A stretch of 64,000 bases of DNA from JAJFIE01 sp964344255 (GCA_964344255.1 CAYFMQ010000008.1:78148-142147), one strand, 5' to 3'; positions 44,589 to 54,264 are shown, counted from the first letter of the stretch. A program made the numbers and translations. Notes: a model not told the origin generated them from the sequence alone.

Positions 44589-45386
44589 TTAATCCGGTTT
44601 ACGCGCCCGGAAATGGGTGGGCCTGTGCTGTCCCTGGTCCAGGGCGACGATCATCTTGTCCCAGACGCCGACCTCGTGCTCCAGGAAATCCTGCCCGACA
44701 GTATCCGCGAGGTTGTCATCCATTGCCGCAGCCAGGACGTCCCGTTCACGGCGGGCTTCTTCCCGGTACCAGGCATTGCGGTCATCGATACGGATGTCCG
44801 TGAAGCCGGCGCTTTTCAGGGCATCTTCGTAGGTTTCGGCGTCGGCGAGACCGAAATCAAGGCCCTCGGCGATGATATAATCCTGCATTTCCTTGGACGG
44901 CTCGCCCTTGTAGCCGGCCATCCAGTCGCTGGCGGCGAACCAGCCGCCGGGTCTGAGCACCCGAAATGCATCGGCGGCAAGCGTGTGCTTGTCGGTAATA
45001 TGGATGATGGCGTCCTTGGAAAACACCAGATCGAGACTGCCGTCCGGTACGGGCAGGGGGCCGGGCTCCACATGGCGGAAGTCGATGACGTCGGCAAGAC
45101 CTTCGCGTTCGGCATATTCCTTCGCGCGGCGGATCAGGTCTTCTTCGATGTCGATGCCGATAACAGATGCCGGTCCGTAGTTCTTGGCGATATGGACGTC
45201 CACGCCACCGATGCCACAACCGATATCCAGCACCGTGAGGCCCTTGAGGTCCAATCCGTCCAGGATGCGATCAACTTCATCCGGGCCGCCGGGGGACATG
45301 AATCCCTCGCCCCAGGCGGCCTCCAGGACCGCGATCATATTGTCGTCGTATTCCAGTTCCAGTTCGGATGTTTCGTTTGCTTCCAT
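44589..45386 (-). CDS. SAM-dependent methyltransferase
   Basis: This 265-residue protein has the motif I sequence LTVLDIGCGIGGVDVHIAK near residue 75 and motif II in VIGIDIEEDLIRRAKEYAE, then LDLVFSKDAIIHITDK. It resembles small-molecule methyltransferases of the sarcosine/dimethylglycine, phosphoethanolamine or sterol type, which use SAM. GGGAGG precedes the ATG. It is the first gene of the minus-strand operon with the acyl-CoA dehydrogenase (11-bp gap) and MttB-like genes. The N-terminal NETSELELEYDDNMIAVLEAAWGEGFMSPGG-like lead is family typical. Confidence 0.83.
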   Translation of the reverse strand: MEANETSELELEYDDNMIAVLEAAWGEGFMSPGGPDEVDRILDGLDLKGLTVLDIGCGIGGVDVHIAKNYGPASVIGIDIEEDLIRRAKEYAEREGLADVIDFRHVEPGPLPVPDGSLDLVFSKDAIIHITDKHTLAADAFRVLRPGGWFAASDWMAGYKGEPSKEMQDYIIAEGLDFGLADAETYEDALKSAGFTDIRIDDRNAWYREEARRERDVLAAAMDDNLADTVGQDFLEHEVGVWDKMIVALDQGQHRPTHFRARKPD

Positions 45387-45451
45387 TCCTAAGCCTCCCG
45401 GGCTTTTCTGATTTGTTAGCGTTATGACCCTATCTGAACGACAACACGCCT

Positions 45452-45470
45452 GTTAAGTCAATGACCTAAC
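45452..45470. promoter_or_regulatory. 19-bp palindrome in divergent promoter region
   Basis: GTTAAGTCA-A-TGACCTAAC is a 9-1-9 dyad with one mismatch. It lies between the methyltransferase gene (66 bp away) and the CoA transferase gene (122 bp away), the only divergent spacer of this module. It is a good operator candidate for a regulator such as GntR- or TetR-type, encoded elsewhere. Confidence 0.55.
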
Positions 45471-45592
45471 TTAGGGAGGCGGGGCGATGATCTAAGTGCG
45501 AATTGACAGCTCGCCCCTTTACACCGGCGGCAATTCGGATATGTCTTGTGAAGGCCATTTCGGGCTCCTGTGAAACCAAGAGGATTATTTAA

Positions 45593-46807
45593 ATGGCTGG
45601 GCCGTTTGCCGGTGTTCGCATTATCGATCTGACATCCATGGTGTCGGGGCCGCTCTGCACCATGACTCTGGCCGACCAGGGCGCCGATGTCGTCAAGGTG
45701 GAAGCACCCGGCGGCGGCGACCACACACGGGTGGTGGCGACGCGCAAGGGCGAGTTTTCCGCGTCCTTCCTCAACAACAACCGCAACAAGCGCTCCATCA
45801 TCATCGACATCAAGAAGCCGGGCGGCCTCGACGCGTTGAGGGACCTCATTCGCGAGGCGGATGTCGTCGTGCAGAATTTCCGTCCCGGCGTGGCGGAACG
45901 CATCGGCGTAGGCGAAACGGCGTGCCGGCAGATCAACCCTTCCCTGATCTACGTTTCCATCAGCGGCTTCGGCGCCGACGGACCCTATGCCCAGAAGCCG
46001 GTGTTCGATCCGCTGATCCAGGCGGTCTCCGGCCTGACCACGGTGCAGGCCGGCTCGGACGAGGAGCGCCCGCGGTTGGTGCGCACCATCTTGCCCGACA
46101 AGCTGACCGGCGTGCAGGCGGCCCAGGCCATCTCGGCGGCCCTGTTTGCAAGGGAAAAAACAGGCGAGGGCCAGTACATCACCATTTCCATGCTCGATAC
46201 GGTCATCGCCTTCCTGTGGGGCTCCGACATGAACGGCCATACCTTCGTCGGCGAAGAGATGGGGGTTGAGCGTGCGCAGTCCTTCATCGACCTGATTTAT
46301 GAAACAGCGGACGGTTTCATCAGCATCGCCGTCATGCAGGACAAGTCCTGGCAGGCGCTGTGCCGTGTTCTGGATCGCCCCGACCTCATGGACGATGAGC
46401 GTTTCACCACGGCTGCGGCGCGCGAGGTCAACAAGGACGAACGTACGCGGCTGACCCAGGAAATGGTCCGCCCATATACGACTACGGACCTGATCGAACG
46501 GCTGGAGGCGGCGGACGTGCCCTGCGCGCCCGTACTGCGCCGCACGGATATGCGCGATCATCCACAAGTACAGGCCAACGGCATCATCATCGAAACCGAA
46601 CATGGTCTTGCCGGCGCCCTGCGCCAGGCCCGCACACCGGCGAAGTTTTCCGTTACCGATTTCGAGATCCGCCACGACGCCCCGCGCTACGGCCAGCACA
46701 GCCGGGAAATCCTCGCCGAAGCCGGCCTGGACGAAGCCTCCATTCAGGGCCTGTTGGACAGCGGCGCTGTTATCCAGTCCGACGAAACACCGGAGTCCGA
46801 GACATGA
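45593..46807 (+). CDS. CaiB/BaiF-type CoA transferase
   Basis: This 404-residue class III CoA transferase begins PFAGVRIIDLTSMVSGPLCTMTLADQGADVVKVE, typical of the family, with the catalytic Asp in the conserved PYAQKPVFDPLIQAVSGL region. It moves CoA between acids. AGGAT precedes the ATG. The GST gene start overlaps its stop by 4 bases (ATGA). Opposite are genes for an acyl-CoA dehydrogenase and an MttB-like protein, so a carnitine- or betaine-like acid is one possible substrate. Confidence 0.9.
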   Translation: MAGPFAGVRIIDLTSMVSGPLCTMTLADQGADVVKVEAPGGGDHTRVVATRKGEFSASFLNNNRNKRSIIIDIKKPGGLDALRDLIREADVVVQNFRPGVAERIGVGETACRQINPSLIYVSISGFGADGPYAQKPVFDPLIQAVSGLTTVQAGSDEERPRLVRTILPDKLTGVQAAQAISAALFAREKTGEGQYITISMLDTVIAFLWGSDMNGHTFVGEEMGVERAQSFIDLIYETADGFISIAVMQDKSWQALCRVLDRPDLMDDERFTTAAAREVNKDERTRLTQEMVRPYTTTDLIERLEAADVPCAPVLRRTDMRDHPQVQANGIIIETEHGLAGALRQARTPAKFSVTDFEIRHDAPRYGQHSREILAEAGLDEASIQGLLDSGAVIQSDETPESET

Positions 46808-47517
46808 TCGACTTTTACTATGCGCCAACGCCCAACGGCTGGAAGGTCGGCATCATGCTGGAGGAATGCGGCCTTGATTACACGGTTTGCCGCATTCATC
46901 TCTCGGAAGGCGAACAGTTCGCTCCCGAATTCCTGGCCATCAGCCCGAACGCCAAGATGCCGGCCATTGTCGATCACGACGCCGACGATGCCTTGGGCGG
47001 TAAACCGGTCAGCGTTTTTGAATCGGGCGCCATCCTCTGGTACCTGGCGGAAAAGACAGAAAAGTTCCTGCCCGAAGACCCGCTGCTCCGCAAGGAGGCC
47101 ATGGAATGGATGTTCTGGCAGGTCGGCAACCAGGGTCCGCTGGCCGGGCAGTTGAGCCACTTCGTCAACTATGCGCCCGAAGGCCAGGAGTATTCGCTGA
47201 AGCGCTATCAGGGCGAATATGACCGCAACCTGGCCGTGCTGGACAACCGGCTGGAGGGCAGGGACTACATTCTGGGCGAGTATTCCATCGTCGACATGAT
47301 CTGCTTTCCCTGGGCCTTTATCGCCAAGCCGCTGGGCGCCTCGCTGGAGGAATTCCCCAACGTGAAGGACTGGCGGGCGCGGATCAAGGAGCGCCCCGCC
47401 GTGCGCGCCGCCATCGATCTCTACAAGGATGACCAGAACAGGGGCCGCCACACGGCCGAGAACAACGACATCCTGTTCAACCAGAACGCCGATCACTTGA
47501 GGGGCAAGGCGGGATAA
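46804..47517 (+). CDS. Glutathione S-transferase, Nu-class-like
   Basis: This protein of 237 residues starts MIDFYYAPTPNGWKVGIMLEEC, close to the start of YfcG/YghU Nu-class enzymes (TPNG motif). It has an N-terminal thioredoxin-like domain (PNAKMPAIVDH, VFESGAILWYLAEKT) and a helical C-domain. Such enzymes act as glutathione-dependent disulfide reductases or peroxidases. Its ATG overlaps the CoA transferase stop, so it is translationally coupled. Confidence 0.87.
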   Translation: MIDFYYAPTPNGWKVGIMLEECGLDYTVCRIHLSEGEQFAPEFLAISPNAKMPAIVDHDADDALGGKPVSVFESGAILWYLAEKTEKFLPEDPLLRKEAMEWMFWQVGNQGPLAGQLSHFVNYAPEGQEYSLKRYQGEYDRNLAVLDNRLEGRDYILGEYSIVDMICFPWAFIAKPLGASLEEFPNVKDWRARIKERPAVRAAIDLYKDDQNRGRHTAENNDILFNQNADHLRGKAG

Positions 47518-47532
47518 CGGTTGGGGATGGCC

Positions 47533-50229
47533 TCACCAGGTAAGCCACTTCAGAACAAACGGGTTATCGCGCCGTACGTAGATCCGCCTGACCTCGTCGC
47601 CGAGCACGATCAGGATGGCGAAGGGAACGCTCAGCATCAGGTGCCAGGCTTCCAGCGGCGCGGTCCCGAAGAACGTGTTGAATGCCGGTATATAGGCGAT
47701 GAGGCCCAGGAGCGCCAGTTCGGTAGCGATGCCGAACAGGACTAGCCGGTTGGTGAGGAACCCGACATTCAGCAGGCTTTGTCGCCTTGTCCGGCAGATG
47801 ATGACGTCCGCGATCTGGCAGATAATGATCGAGGCGAAGAAACCCGTAATGGCAGTCCTATACAGGGGGTCGCTGGAGGCGAGTTCCTGCCCCCACTGCC
47901 AGCCGCCCGAATACAGGATGACGAAATAGGTGAAGAAGCCGGCCGCCGCCTGCACCATGCCGATGATGCCGTAGCTCATGCCGAGCAGGTTTCGGGTCAG
48001 CAGGCGCTCGTTTCGCGGCCTCGGCTTCTTGTGCATGACATCCGATTCCGGCTGCTCCGCGCCGAGACCCAGGGCAGGCAGAATATCGGTGCCGAGATCG
48101 ATGCACAGGATCAGCACCACGGTCAGCGGCAGCGGGATGTCCAGCAGCACATAGGCGATGAAGGGCAGAATCTCGGGGATGTTACTGGTCAGGATATAGG
48201 CGACGAACTTCTTGATGTTGTCGAAGATGGCGCGTCCTTCCTCGATGGCCGCGACGATGGTGGCGAAGTTATCGTCCATCAGCACCATGTTGCTGGCTTC
48301 CTTGGCGACGTCGGTGCCGATGATGCCCATGGCGACGCCCATGTCGGCGTTTTTCAGCGCCGGCGCATCGTTGACGCCGTCGCCGGTCACCGTGACGATT
48401 TCGCCGTTGGCCTGGAACGCCTGCACGACCTGCAGCTTCTGTTCGGGCGAGATGCGGGCAAAGATCAGTTCGGGATTGCGGAGCGCCTCGGACAGTTCGG
48501 TTTTGCTCATGTCCTTCAACTCGGCGCCGGTAATGACGGTCCCGTGACCAGAGATCATGCCGATCTGGCGGGCGATGGTTTCAGCGGTCAGGCCGTGATC
48601 GCCAGTCACCATGGCGACCTTGATGCCGGCGGTGCGGCATTTGGCGATCGCGCCGGGTACTTCCGGCCGGGGCGGGTCGATCATACCGACGATGGCGATG
48701 AAGGTGTAACCGGACTGCGGGATGACGCCTTCGCCGTCTTCCCGGAAAGCCAGCGCCAGTCCCCGTTCGCCACGCGCCGCCAGCTTTGCATAATCATCGA
48801 GAACGTTCTGGCGGAGCGTTTCCGTCATCGGCTGTATCCGGCCGTCGGCGAAAATGCTGTCGCACATGTCGATAACGATCTCTGGCGCACCTTTTAGGTA
48901 CGATTCCTGCTTGTTCGTTTCCGGCCACTCGCAGACGCTCACCATCCACTTCTTGATGGAATCGAATGGGATTTCGTGAATGCGGACCACGTTGTCCAGC
49001 TCGCTTATGGGACGGATGCCGTTGGCGAATTGCAATAGCGCCCCTTCGGTCGGATCGCCGCTGTAGCCCCGGTCGATCAGGTGCGCGTTGTTGCAAAGCG
49101 CCATGACTCTCCAGGCGTGTTCCAGCCCCGGCTCGTCGAGAATGCGGATGCTGGTGGCCCTGTGTTCGTGGCGGTCGATGATCAGGGTCGAAACGCTCAG
49201 CCTGTTCTGGGTGAGCGTTCCCGTCTTGTCGGTGCAGATGACCGTCGCGCTGCCCAGGGTTTCGACGCTTTCCAGGTTCTTGATCATGGCCTTCTTGATC
49301 GCCATGCGCTTGCTCGCCATGGTCAGCGACAGGGTGACAGTCGGCAACAGGCCCTCGGGCACGTTGGCGACGATAATGCCGATGGCGAAAATCAGGCTGA
49401 CGATTTCGCCCTTGCCGATGGCGACGCTGATCAAAAAGAAGGAAATGCCGAGAAAGATGGCGATGGAGGAAATGACCTTGATGAAATATTTGAGTTCCCG
49501 GTGGATTGGCGTCTCGACTTCTTTCGTCGCCTTGGTCAGCTTGACGATATTGCCGATCTGGGTCGTCATGCCCGTGTTGCAGACAATGGCCTTGCCGACG
49601 CCTGAGTGGATGAGCATACCGGAAAACACCATGTTCCGGCTTTCCAGGATATTTTCATGCGATGCGCCGACGTCGAGCATCTGCGGCTCGCTCTCGCCGG
49701 TCAGGCTGGAGATATCCTGCTTGAGGTGGGTTTGCTCGATCAGGCGTCCGTCGGCGGGAACCTGGTCGCCTTCGTAGAGCAGGATGACATCCCCCGGCAC
49801 CAGATACTTGGCGTCGATCTCCTGGACCTTGCCGTCGCGCAGCACCTTGACGATGGAGGGCAGCATCTTCTTGAAGCTCTCCATGATCTTCTCGCTCTGG
49901 CGCTCCTGGATGTAGGTGAACGAGGCGTTCAGCACGACGACGCCCAGCAGGGCATAGGCGATGTAAAGGTTGCCCTGCCCGGGATCGAGGTGTTCGGCGA
50001 ACAACGCAAGGCCGCCGCCCACAATGAGCAGGATGGCGAAGAAGTTCTTGAACTGGCGCAGGAACTTGACGATTTCCAGGGTTCGCTGGCGCACGTGCAG
50101 CTCGTTGGCGCCATAACGGCTCAAGCGTTCGGCTGCCTCGTGGGATGACAGGCCTTCAGGCCCGCTTTCCAGCAGTGTATATAATTGATCAAGGGATTGC
50201 CGGTGTGACTCTGTCAGCGATTGGTCCAT
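47533..50229 (-). CDS. P-type (P2) cation ATPase with Na,K-ATPase-like core
   Basis: This 898-residue ATPase has an N-terminal cation-ATPase domain, TGES near residue 177, a helix-4 motif NVPEGLLPTVTL near 289-300, the phosphorylated Asp334 in ICTDKTGTLTQNR, and TGDGVNDAPALKNADMG. The stretch from IGIIVANVPEGLLP through KNLESVETLGSATVICTDKTG closely follows the P2C Na,K-ATPase pattern rather than plain SERCA. It may transport Na+, K+ or Ca2+. No beta subunit gene is nearby. It is convergent with the GST gene. Confidence 0.9.
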   Translation of the reverse strand: MDQSLTESHRQSLDQLYTLLESGPEGLSSHEAAERLSRYGANELHVRQRTLEIVKFLRQFKNFFAILLIVGGGLALFAEHLDPGQGNLYIAYALLGVVVLNASFTYIQERQSEKIMESFKKMLPSIVKVLRDGKVQEIDAKYLVPGDVILLYEGDQVPADGRLIEQTHLKQDISSLTGESEPQMLDVGASHENILESRNMVFSGMLIHSGVGKAIVCNTGMTTQIGNIVKLTKATKEVETPIHRELKYFIKVISSIAIFLGISFFLISVAIGKGEIVSLIFAIGIIVANVPEGLLPTVTLSLTMASKRMAIKKAMIKNLESVETLGSATVICTDKTGTLTQNRLSVSTLIIDRHEHRATSIRILDEPGLEHAWRVMALCNNAHLIDRGYSGDPTEGALLQFANGIRPISELDNVVRIHEIPFDSIKKWMVSVCEWPETNKQESYLKGAPEIVIDMCDSIFADGRIQPMTETLRQNVLDDYAKLAARGERGLALAFREDGEGVIPQSGYTFIAIVGMIDPPRPEVPGAIAKCRTAGIKVAMVTGDHGLTAETIARQIGMISGHGTVITGAELKDMSKTELSEALRNPELIFARISPEQKLQVVQAFQANGEIVTVTGDGVNDAPALKNADMGVAMGIIGTDVAKEASNMVLMDDNFATIVAAIEEGRAIFDNIKKFVAYILTSNIPEILPFIAYVLLDIPLPLTVVLILCIDLGTDILPALGLGAEQPESDVMHKKPRPRNERLLTRNLLGMSYGIIGMVQAAAGFFTYFVILYSGGWQWGQELASSDPLYRTAITGFFASIIICQIADVIICRTRRQSLLNVGFLTNRLVLFGIATELALLGLIAYIPAFNTFFGTAPLEAWHLMLSVPFAILIVLGDEVRRIYVRRDNPFVLKWLTW

Positions 50230-50391
50230 TTAGATAGTTCCGGCCCTCGTCTACCCGAAATCTTTCATCCGGATAAACGGTCAAACGCGTGAACACCCGC
50301 TATTGCCCGGATGACTTATAAATCAGCGAACTGATCACCATGATAGGGTTTTCAGGGCGCTCACCGCGTTGATATGCATCAAGCGGGCCAA

Positions 50392-52821
50392 TCAGACAGC
50401 TTTGGTCATGGGAATCACGGGATATTTCACCGTGGGCAGGGCGATCGTGAATGACGATCCCTCAGGATTGCTTTCAACATTAATCGTCCCGCCCATTTCT
50501 GTGATGATTCCATAGGAAACGGAAAGTCCCACACCGGTTCCCTGTCCGATTTCCTTTGTGGTGAAGAAGGGATCGAAAATTCTTTCAATGATGCCTTCAG
50601 GAATCCCTCCGCCTGTATCACTGACAATAATGTGGATTTCATCGGCAGCGGGGGCCTCAACCAGACTGATGTCGATATAACCCTTTTCCCCGTCAGTCTT
50701 TCTGTTCGCTTCGATGGCATGTCTGGAGTTGGATAAAAGATTCAATATGACCTGTTCCAACTGGATCATGTTCCCCATGACGGGACGGCAGGTATCCGGA
50801 AGGTTATGTCTGATTTCTATGTTTTTTACACGAAGCTGTTCCTGGGTGAACAGGACGGAGTTTTTGATCGTATCAAGGATGGAAATAGGAGACGATTCTT
50901 CAGCAACCTCACGGCCGAACGTCCGCATGTGATTGATTATGGAAGATGCCCGCAGGATTTGCTCCGAGATAAGGGTTGTCTTTTCCTTGATGGCCTGTGT
51001 CGAAAGATCGCCGCATTCAACCAGATCCTCCAACAGGTCCGTTGACATCTGGATGGTGTTTAACGGCTGGTTCAGTTCGTGGGCAATGCCGGTCGCCATT
51101 TCACCAAGCGACGCCAGTTTGGATGTTTGCAGTAATTGCGCCTCGGCCAGCTTGAGATCGGAGATGTCCTGGGTGGTGCCCTGGAAATTTTTGATCTCTC
51201 CCTGCTTGTCGAATGTCGGTTCGCCAATTTCCCTTAAGTGGATGACCTTGCCGTCGGGACGGCAAAAACGGTATTCGACCCTGTAAGGGGCGGCATTGTT
51301 ACTTGCCGTCTTGTAGGCTTTTTTCAGGCGCTCCTGATCCTCCGGATGAACATAGAAATAGAAGGAACTGTGATCCCCCAAAAGTTCCCCGCTGGGGACG
51401 CCTAGAATTCTTTCCACGTTCTCGGAGGTCTTGATCCAATGATCCAGGGATCGATCTGATATCCAATTGTGGATAAGGGCGATTTTTTCCGCCTGTTCAA
51501 AGGCTGCGGCATTTTCCTTGAGTTTGATCTCAGCCAATTTTTGATTTGTTATTTCCCGTCCGACGATCTGTTCCTCTATGACGTTTCCATACGTGTCAAA
51601 AATGGGTTTACCGATTTCGTGCAGCCAACGGGTTTCACCACTCGGTGTGACGATCCTGTATTCTATATTGAACCCTTTCCCATTCCTCAGGTCTGTGCAA
51701 GCGGACCTGTATTTTTCCCTGTCTTCAGGGTGGGTGTATGAAAAATCACCATCCAGCCGTGAGGCATTTGCCACGAACTCCTTCGCTATAACGCCGTGCA
51801 TTTCCGCATATTTATCTGAACAGAACTTACAGCGGTCTTCCAGGCTGTCCCAGGTGTAGAACCCGATATCGGCCATGTCGATGGCGGATCTCAATCGGCT
51901 CTGGCTATTGTCCAGTTCCCTGGTGCGTTCCCTGACTCTTGTTTCCAGTTCCTCGTTCACCTTTTGGAGTTTCCGTTCGGCGTTCTTAAGATCGGTGATA
52001 TCCGTTATGCATCCGATATGGCCGATGATATCGCCGTTAATATCGCGTTCCGGCATGACCTGGGACAGACAGGCGGTTTCCCGGCCGTCTTTGCGGATAT
52101 ATGTCTGTTCGTTATAGTAAACGTCACCCCTATCCAAGTATTCCTGCCAATGTCTATATGAGTCGGCCCTGCTCTCAGGTTCGAGTGCTGATAGCCATCC
52201 ATCGCCCAGGGCCTCTTCATAATCCATGCCGGCGATAACGCACCACTTGCCGTTGACGTAGGTGACTTTGCCGTCCTTGTCGGTTTGAAAGATGCCAGCC
52301 GGAGACAGGGACGAAATCGTGCGGAAACGTTTTTCGTTCTGCCTGAGTTCCAGGACTGCCTTTTCCCGTTCCGTCGCTTCCCGGGCTAGTTTTTCATTTG
52401 CTTCCTGAAGATCGTTTCCATGGCGCTCCACCAGGTCCGTGACCCCCCGAATGCTGGGTAGCAACTTCAGGAAACCGAATGCGAGGAAGACATAGCCGCC
52501 CAGGTTCCCGACAAACTTCACAAGGAAAGCCTGGACCTCGGTCTCTCCAATAACCACATAGCGGTTCAATGATTCATAGTTGTCGGTCATGTCGAGGATT
52601 GAACCAAATAACAACAGGCAAAACCCGGTGATTATCAGTTTCCAGCCACGATGGTTTTTTATCGCCTGCGCGTATCCCGACGCCAACAGGAAACAAAGTA
52701 TTCCGAATAAAACCAGGGTTCGAATGATTTCGAGAATGATGTCTGTCACGAAAATACTTTTCGGGTTTTCTGGTTGTCTCAATGCGCGGGGTCGACCGGT
52801 TAATGGCTTGGCGACTCCCAT
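50392..52821 (-). CDS. Multi-PAS sensor histidine kinase (orphan)
   Basis: This large 809-residue kinase has two or three N-terminal membrane helices (IIRTLVLFGILCFLLASGYA, WKLIITGFCLLLFGSILDM, FVGNLGGYVFLAFGFLKLL), a coiled stretch, three PAS domains (about 165-285, 310-435, 440-560), HisKA with HELNQPL (GIAHELNQPLNTIQMSTDLL) and HATPase (NLLSNSRHAIEAN, DTGGGIPEGI, GVGLSVS). No response regulator is adjacent. Its transmitter matches that of the kinase at 20727-22130. The start is uncertain; a GTG about 75 bases inside is possible. A TATAC-N4-GTAT dyad lies 59 bp upstream. Confidence 0.92.
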   Translation of the reverse strand: MGVAKPLTGRPRALRQPENPKSIFVTDIILEIIRTLVLFGILCFLLASGYAQAIKNHRGWKLIITGFCLLLFGSILDMTDNYESLNRYVVIGETEVQAFLVKFVGNLGGYVFLAFGFLKLLPSIRGVTDLVERHGNDLQEANEKLAREATEREKAVLELRQNEKRFRTISSLSPAGIFQTDKDGKVTYVNGKWCVIAGMDYEEALGDGWLSALEPESRADSYRHWQEYLDRGDVYYNEQTYIRKDGRETACLSQVMPERDINGDIIGHIGCITDITDLKNAERKLQKVNEELETRVRERTRELDNSQSRLRSAIDMADIGFYTWDSLEDRCKFCSDKYAEMHGVIAKEFVANASRLDGDFSYTHPEDREKYRSACTDLRNGKGFNIEYRIVTPSGETRWLHEIGKPIFDTYGNVIEEQIVGREITNQKLAEIKLKENAAAFEQAEKIALIHNWISDRSLDHWIKTSENVERILGVPSGELLGDHSSFYFYVHPEDQERLKKAYKTASNNAAPYRVEYRFCRPDGKVIHLREIGEPTFDKQGEIKNFQGTTQDISDLKLAEAQLLQTSKLASLGEMATGIAHELNQPLNTIQMSTDLLEDLVECGDLSTQAIKEKTTLISEQILRASSIINHMRTFGREVAEESSPISILDTIKNSVLFTQEQLRVKNIEIRHNLPDTCRPVMGNMIQLEQVILNLLSNSRHAIEANRKTDGEKGYIDISLVEAPAADEIHIIVSDTGGGIPEGIIERIFDPFFTTKEIGQGTGVGLSVSYGIITEMGGTINVESNPEGSSFTIALPTVKYPVIPMTKAV

Positions 52822-52879
52822 TCAGGTATTACTATAATTAAGCTGCTCTTTTGGGCAATTATACGGAGGTCTAAGTACC

Positions 52880-52892
52880 TATACTTTGGTAT
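52880..52892. promoter_or_regulatory. TATAC-N4-GTAT dyad upstream of histidine kinase gene
   Basis: TATACTTTGGTAT, followed by GAA, lies 59 bp upstream of the kinase start at 52821. Both arms, and the following GAA, match the dyad at 22260. Confidence 0.5.
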
Positions 52893-53012
52893 GAAGGACT
52901 AAAAAGGGCGCTGCATTGTTGATGCGCGTCAAGGCGGGCATTGCGTCAGCGCAATTTCACGCCATCGCCGATGCGTGGAAGCCTGTGGAGTGAACCCCGA
53001 AGGGGCAATTGC

Positions 53013-54119
53013 CTATCCGTTACTTCCCAGTCCGTAAATCCTGGCGGCGTTGCCGTGAATGATTTTCCGAGTGACCTCGCCGGACAGCCCGGCGAAAGTG
53101 CGCCTGATGACTTCCTGCGAATGGGGAAACGAGCCCTCGTCATGGGGATAATCGGAGCCCCACATCAGGCAATCCGATCCGGTGAAGGGAATGTTGTGGA
53201 GCGCCACCGGGTCGTCGGTGAAGGTGACGTGGACCTGGCGGCGGAAGTATTCGGACGGCTTGAGCTCCAGCCGCGGGCGGATCCACATGTGTTTCTTCTC
53301 GTTCTGCTCGTCGAGCACATGGAGAAGCCACGCCAGCCAGCCGCCGCCGCATTCCACGATCACCACGTTGAGGCCGGGATAGCGCTCCAGCACGCCGGAA
53401 CTGATCAGCAGCGCGACGGGGTTCTGGCCGCGGGCCATGGACATGGCCATGTGCGTGAGCGCGCCGCCGACGCCTTCTTCCGTGCCCCAGTCTTCGGGAT
53501 AGGTGTCGGTGTCTTCGGTAAACGCATGCAACGCCAGCACCATGCCCGAATCCGCGAGGGCGGCCCACAGGGGCTCGTAAACGGGTAGGTTATAGGGACG
53601 ATCCTGGACGGTAAGCGGAATCATGACGGACTTGTAGCCGAGTTTTGCAACCCGTTGTACTTCGGTGACCGCCGCGCCCACATCGGTCACGGGAACGATG
53701 GCGACAGGCAGGAATTGTCCGCCTTGCGAGCCGAACAGCTCAATGGCCCAATCGTTGTAGGCGCGGGCGACGGCAAGCTGGTAATCGGTGTTGGGTGAGA
53801 CATAAAGAAACAGTGACGTGTTGGGGTAGATGATTTCGGCGCTGACGCCGTCGCGTTTCATGTCTTCCAACCGGCGGGAGATATCCCGTCCGCCCGTTGG
53901 ATCCTGGCGGAATTCGCGGCTCTGGTCGTCCTCGTCTTCCCGGTCCGAGGCGATATCCATGCGTCGCGGACGCTTGCCGTCGACAATCAGGTAGCGCGCG
54001 CCGTCGCGCTCCTCAACGCGGGGCGCCAGGTGTCGCAGATTCTTGGGTATCCGCTCGTCATAGACCTCGGGCGGCTCGGCGACGTGGGAATCGGCTGAGA
54101 TAACGGTTCCGTTTGACAT
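53013..54119 (-). CDS. Amidohydrolase family protein (ACMSD-like)
   Basis: This protein of 368 residues belongs to the amidohydrolase-2 group. It has an N-terminal metal motif in ISADSHVAEPPEVYDERIP, IIYPNTSLFLYVS, a His in VLALHAFTEDTDTYPEDW, and a C-terminal Asp in CLMWGSDYPHDEGSFPHSQE. Such enzymes hydrolyse or decarboxylate aromatic or cyclic acids. GGGAGG precedes the ATG at 54119; a frame open to 54143 is less likely. The substrate is unknown. Confidence 0.85.
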   Translation of the reverse strand: MSNGTVISADSHVAEPPEVYDERIPKNLRHLAPRVEERDGARYLIVDGKRPRRMDIASDREDEDDQSREFRQDPTGGRDISRRLEDMKRDGVSAEIIYPNTSLFLYVSPNTDYQLAVARAYNDWAIELFGSQGGQFLPVAIVPVTDVGAAVTEVQRVAKLGYKSVMIPLTVQDRPYNLPVYEPLWAALADSGMVLALHAFTEDTDTYPEDWGTEEGVGGALTHMAMSMARGQNPVALLISSGVLERYPGLNVVIVECGGGWLAWLLHVLDEQNEKKHMWIRPRLELKPSEYFRRQVHVTFTDDPVALHNIPFTGSDCLMWGSDYPHDEGSFPHSQEVIRRTFAGLSGEVTRKIIHGNAARIYGLGSNG

Positions 54120-54227
54120 GATTATCCTCCCATGAGCCGCCAATGGTCCGGTTTTTCGATCTGTTTTTCAATGGAATTGTGGGAAATCCGGAGCCGGGCG
54201 GTTCATTCGACCTTAACGGTTTCATGC

Positions 54228-54264
54228 TTTAAGACTTGCGGTCTTTTGTTAGAAGTCTTAAAAA
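54228..54264 (+). promoter_or_regulatory. Promoter-like region with dyad upstream of leuA leader
   Basis: TTGCGG (54236-54241), a 17-base spacer and TAAAAA (54259-54264) form a plausible plus-strand promoter. It overlaps an inverted repeat, TTTAAGACT (54228-54236) and AGTCTTAAA (54254-54262). It would serve the leader ORF at 54328 and leuA. Confidence 0.4.

Noticed and set aside
45458..46828. 456-codon open frame on the minus strand
   Set aside because: Antisense to the CoA transferase gene; composition looks like a shadow of that gene.
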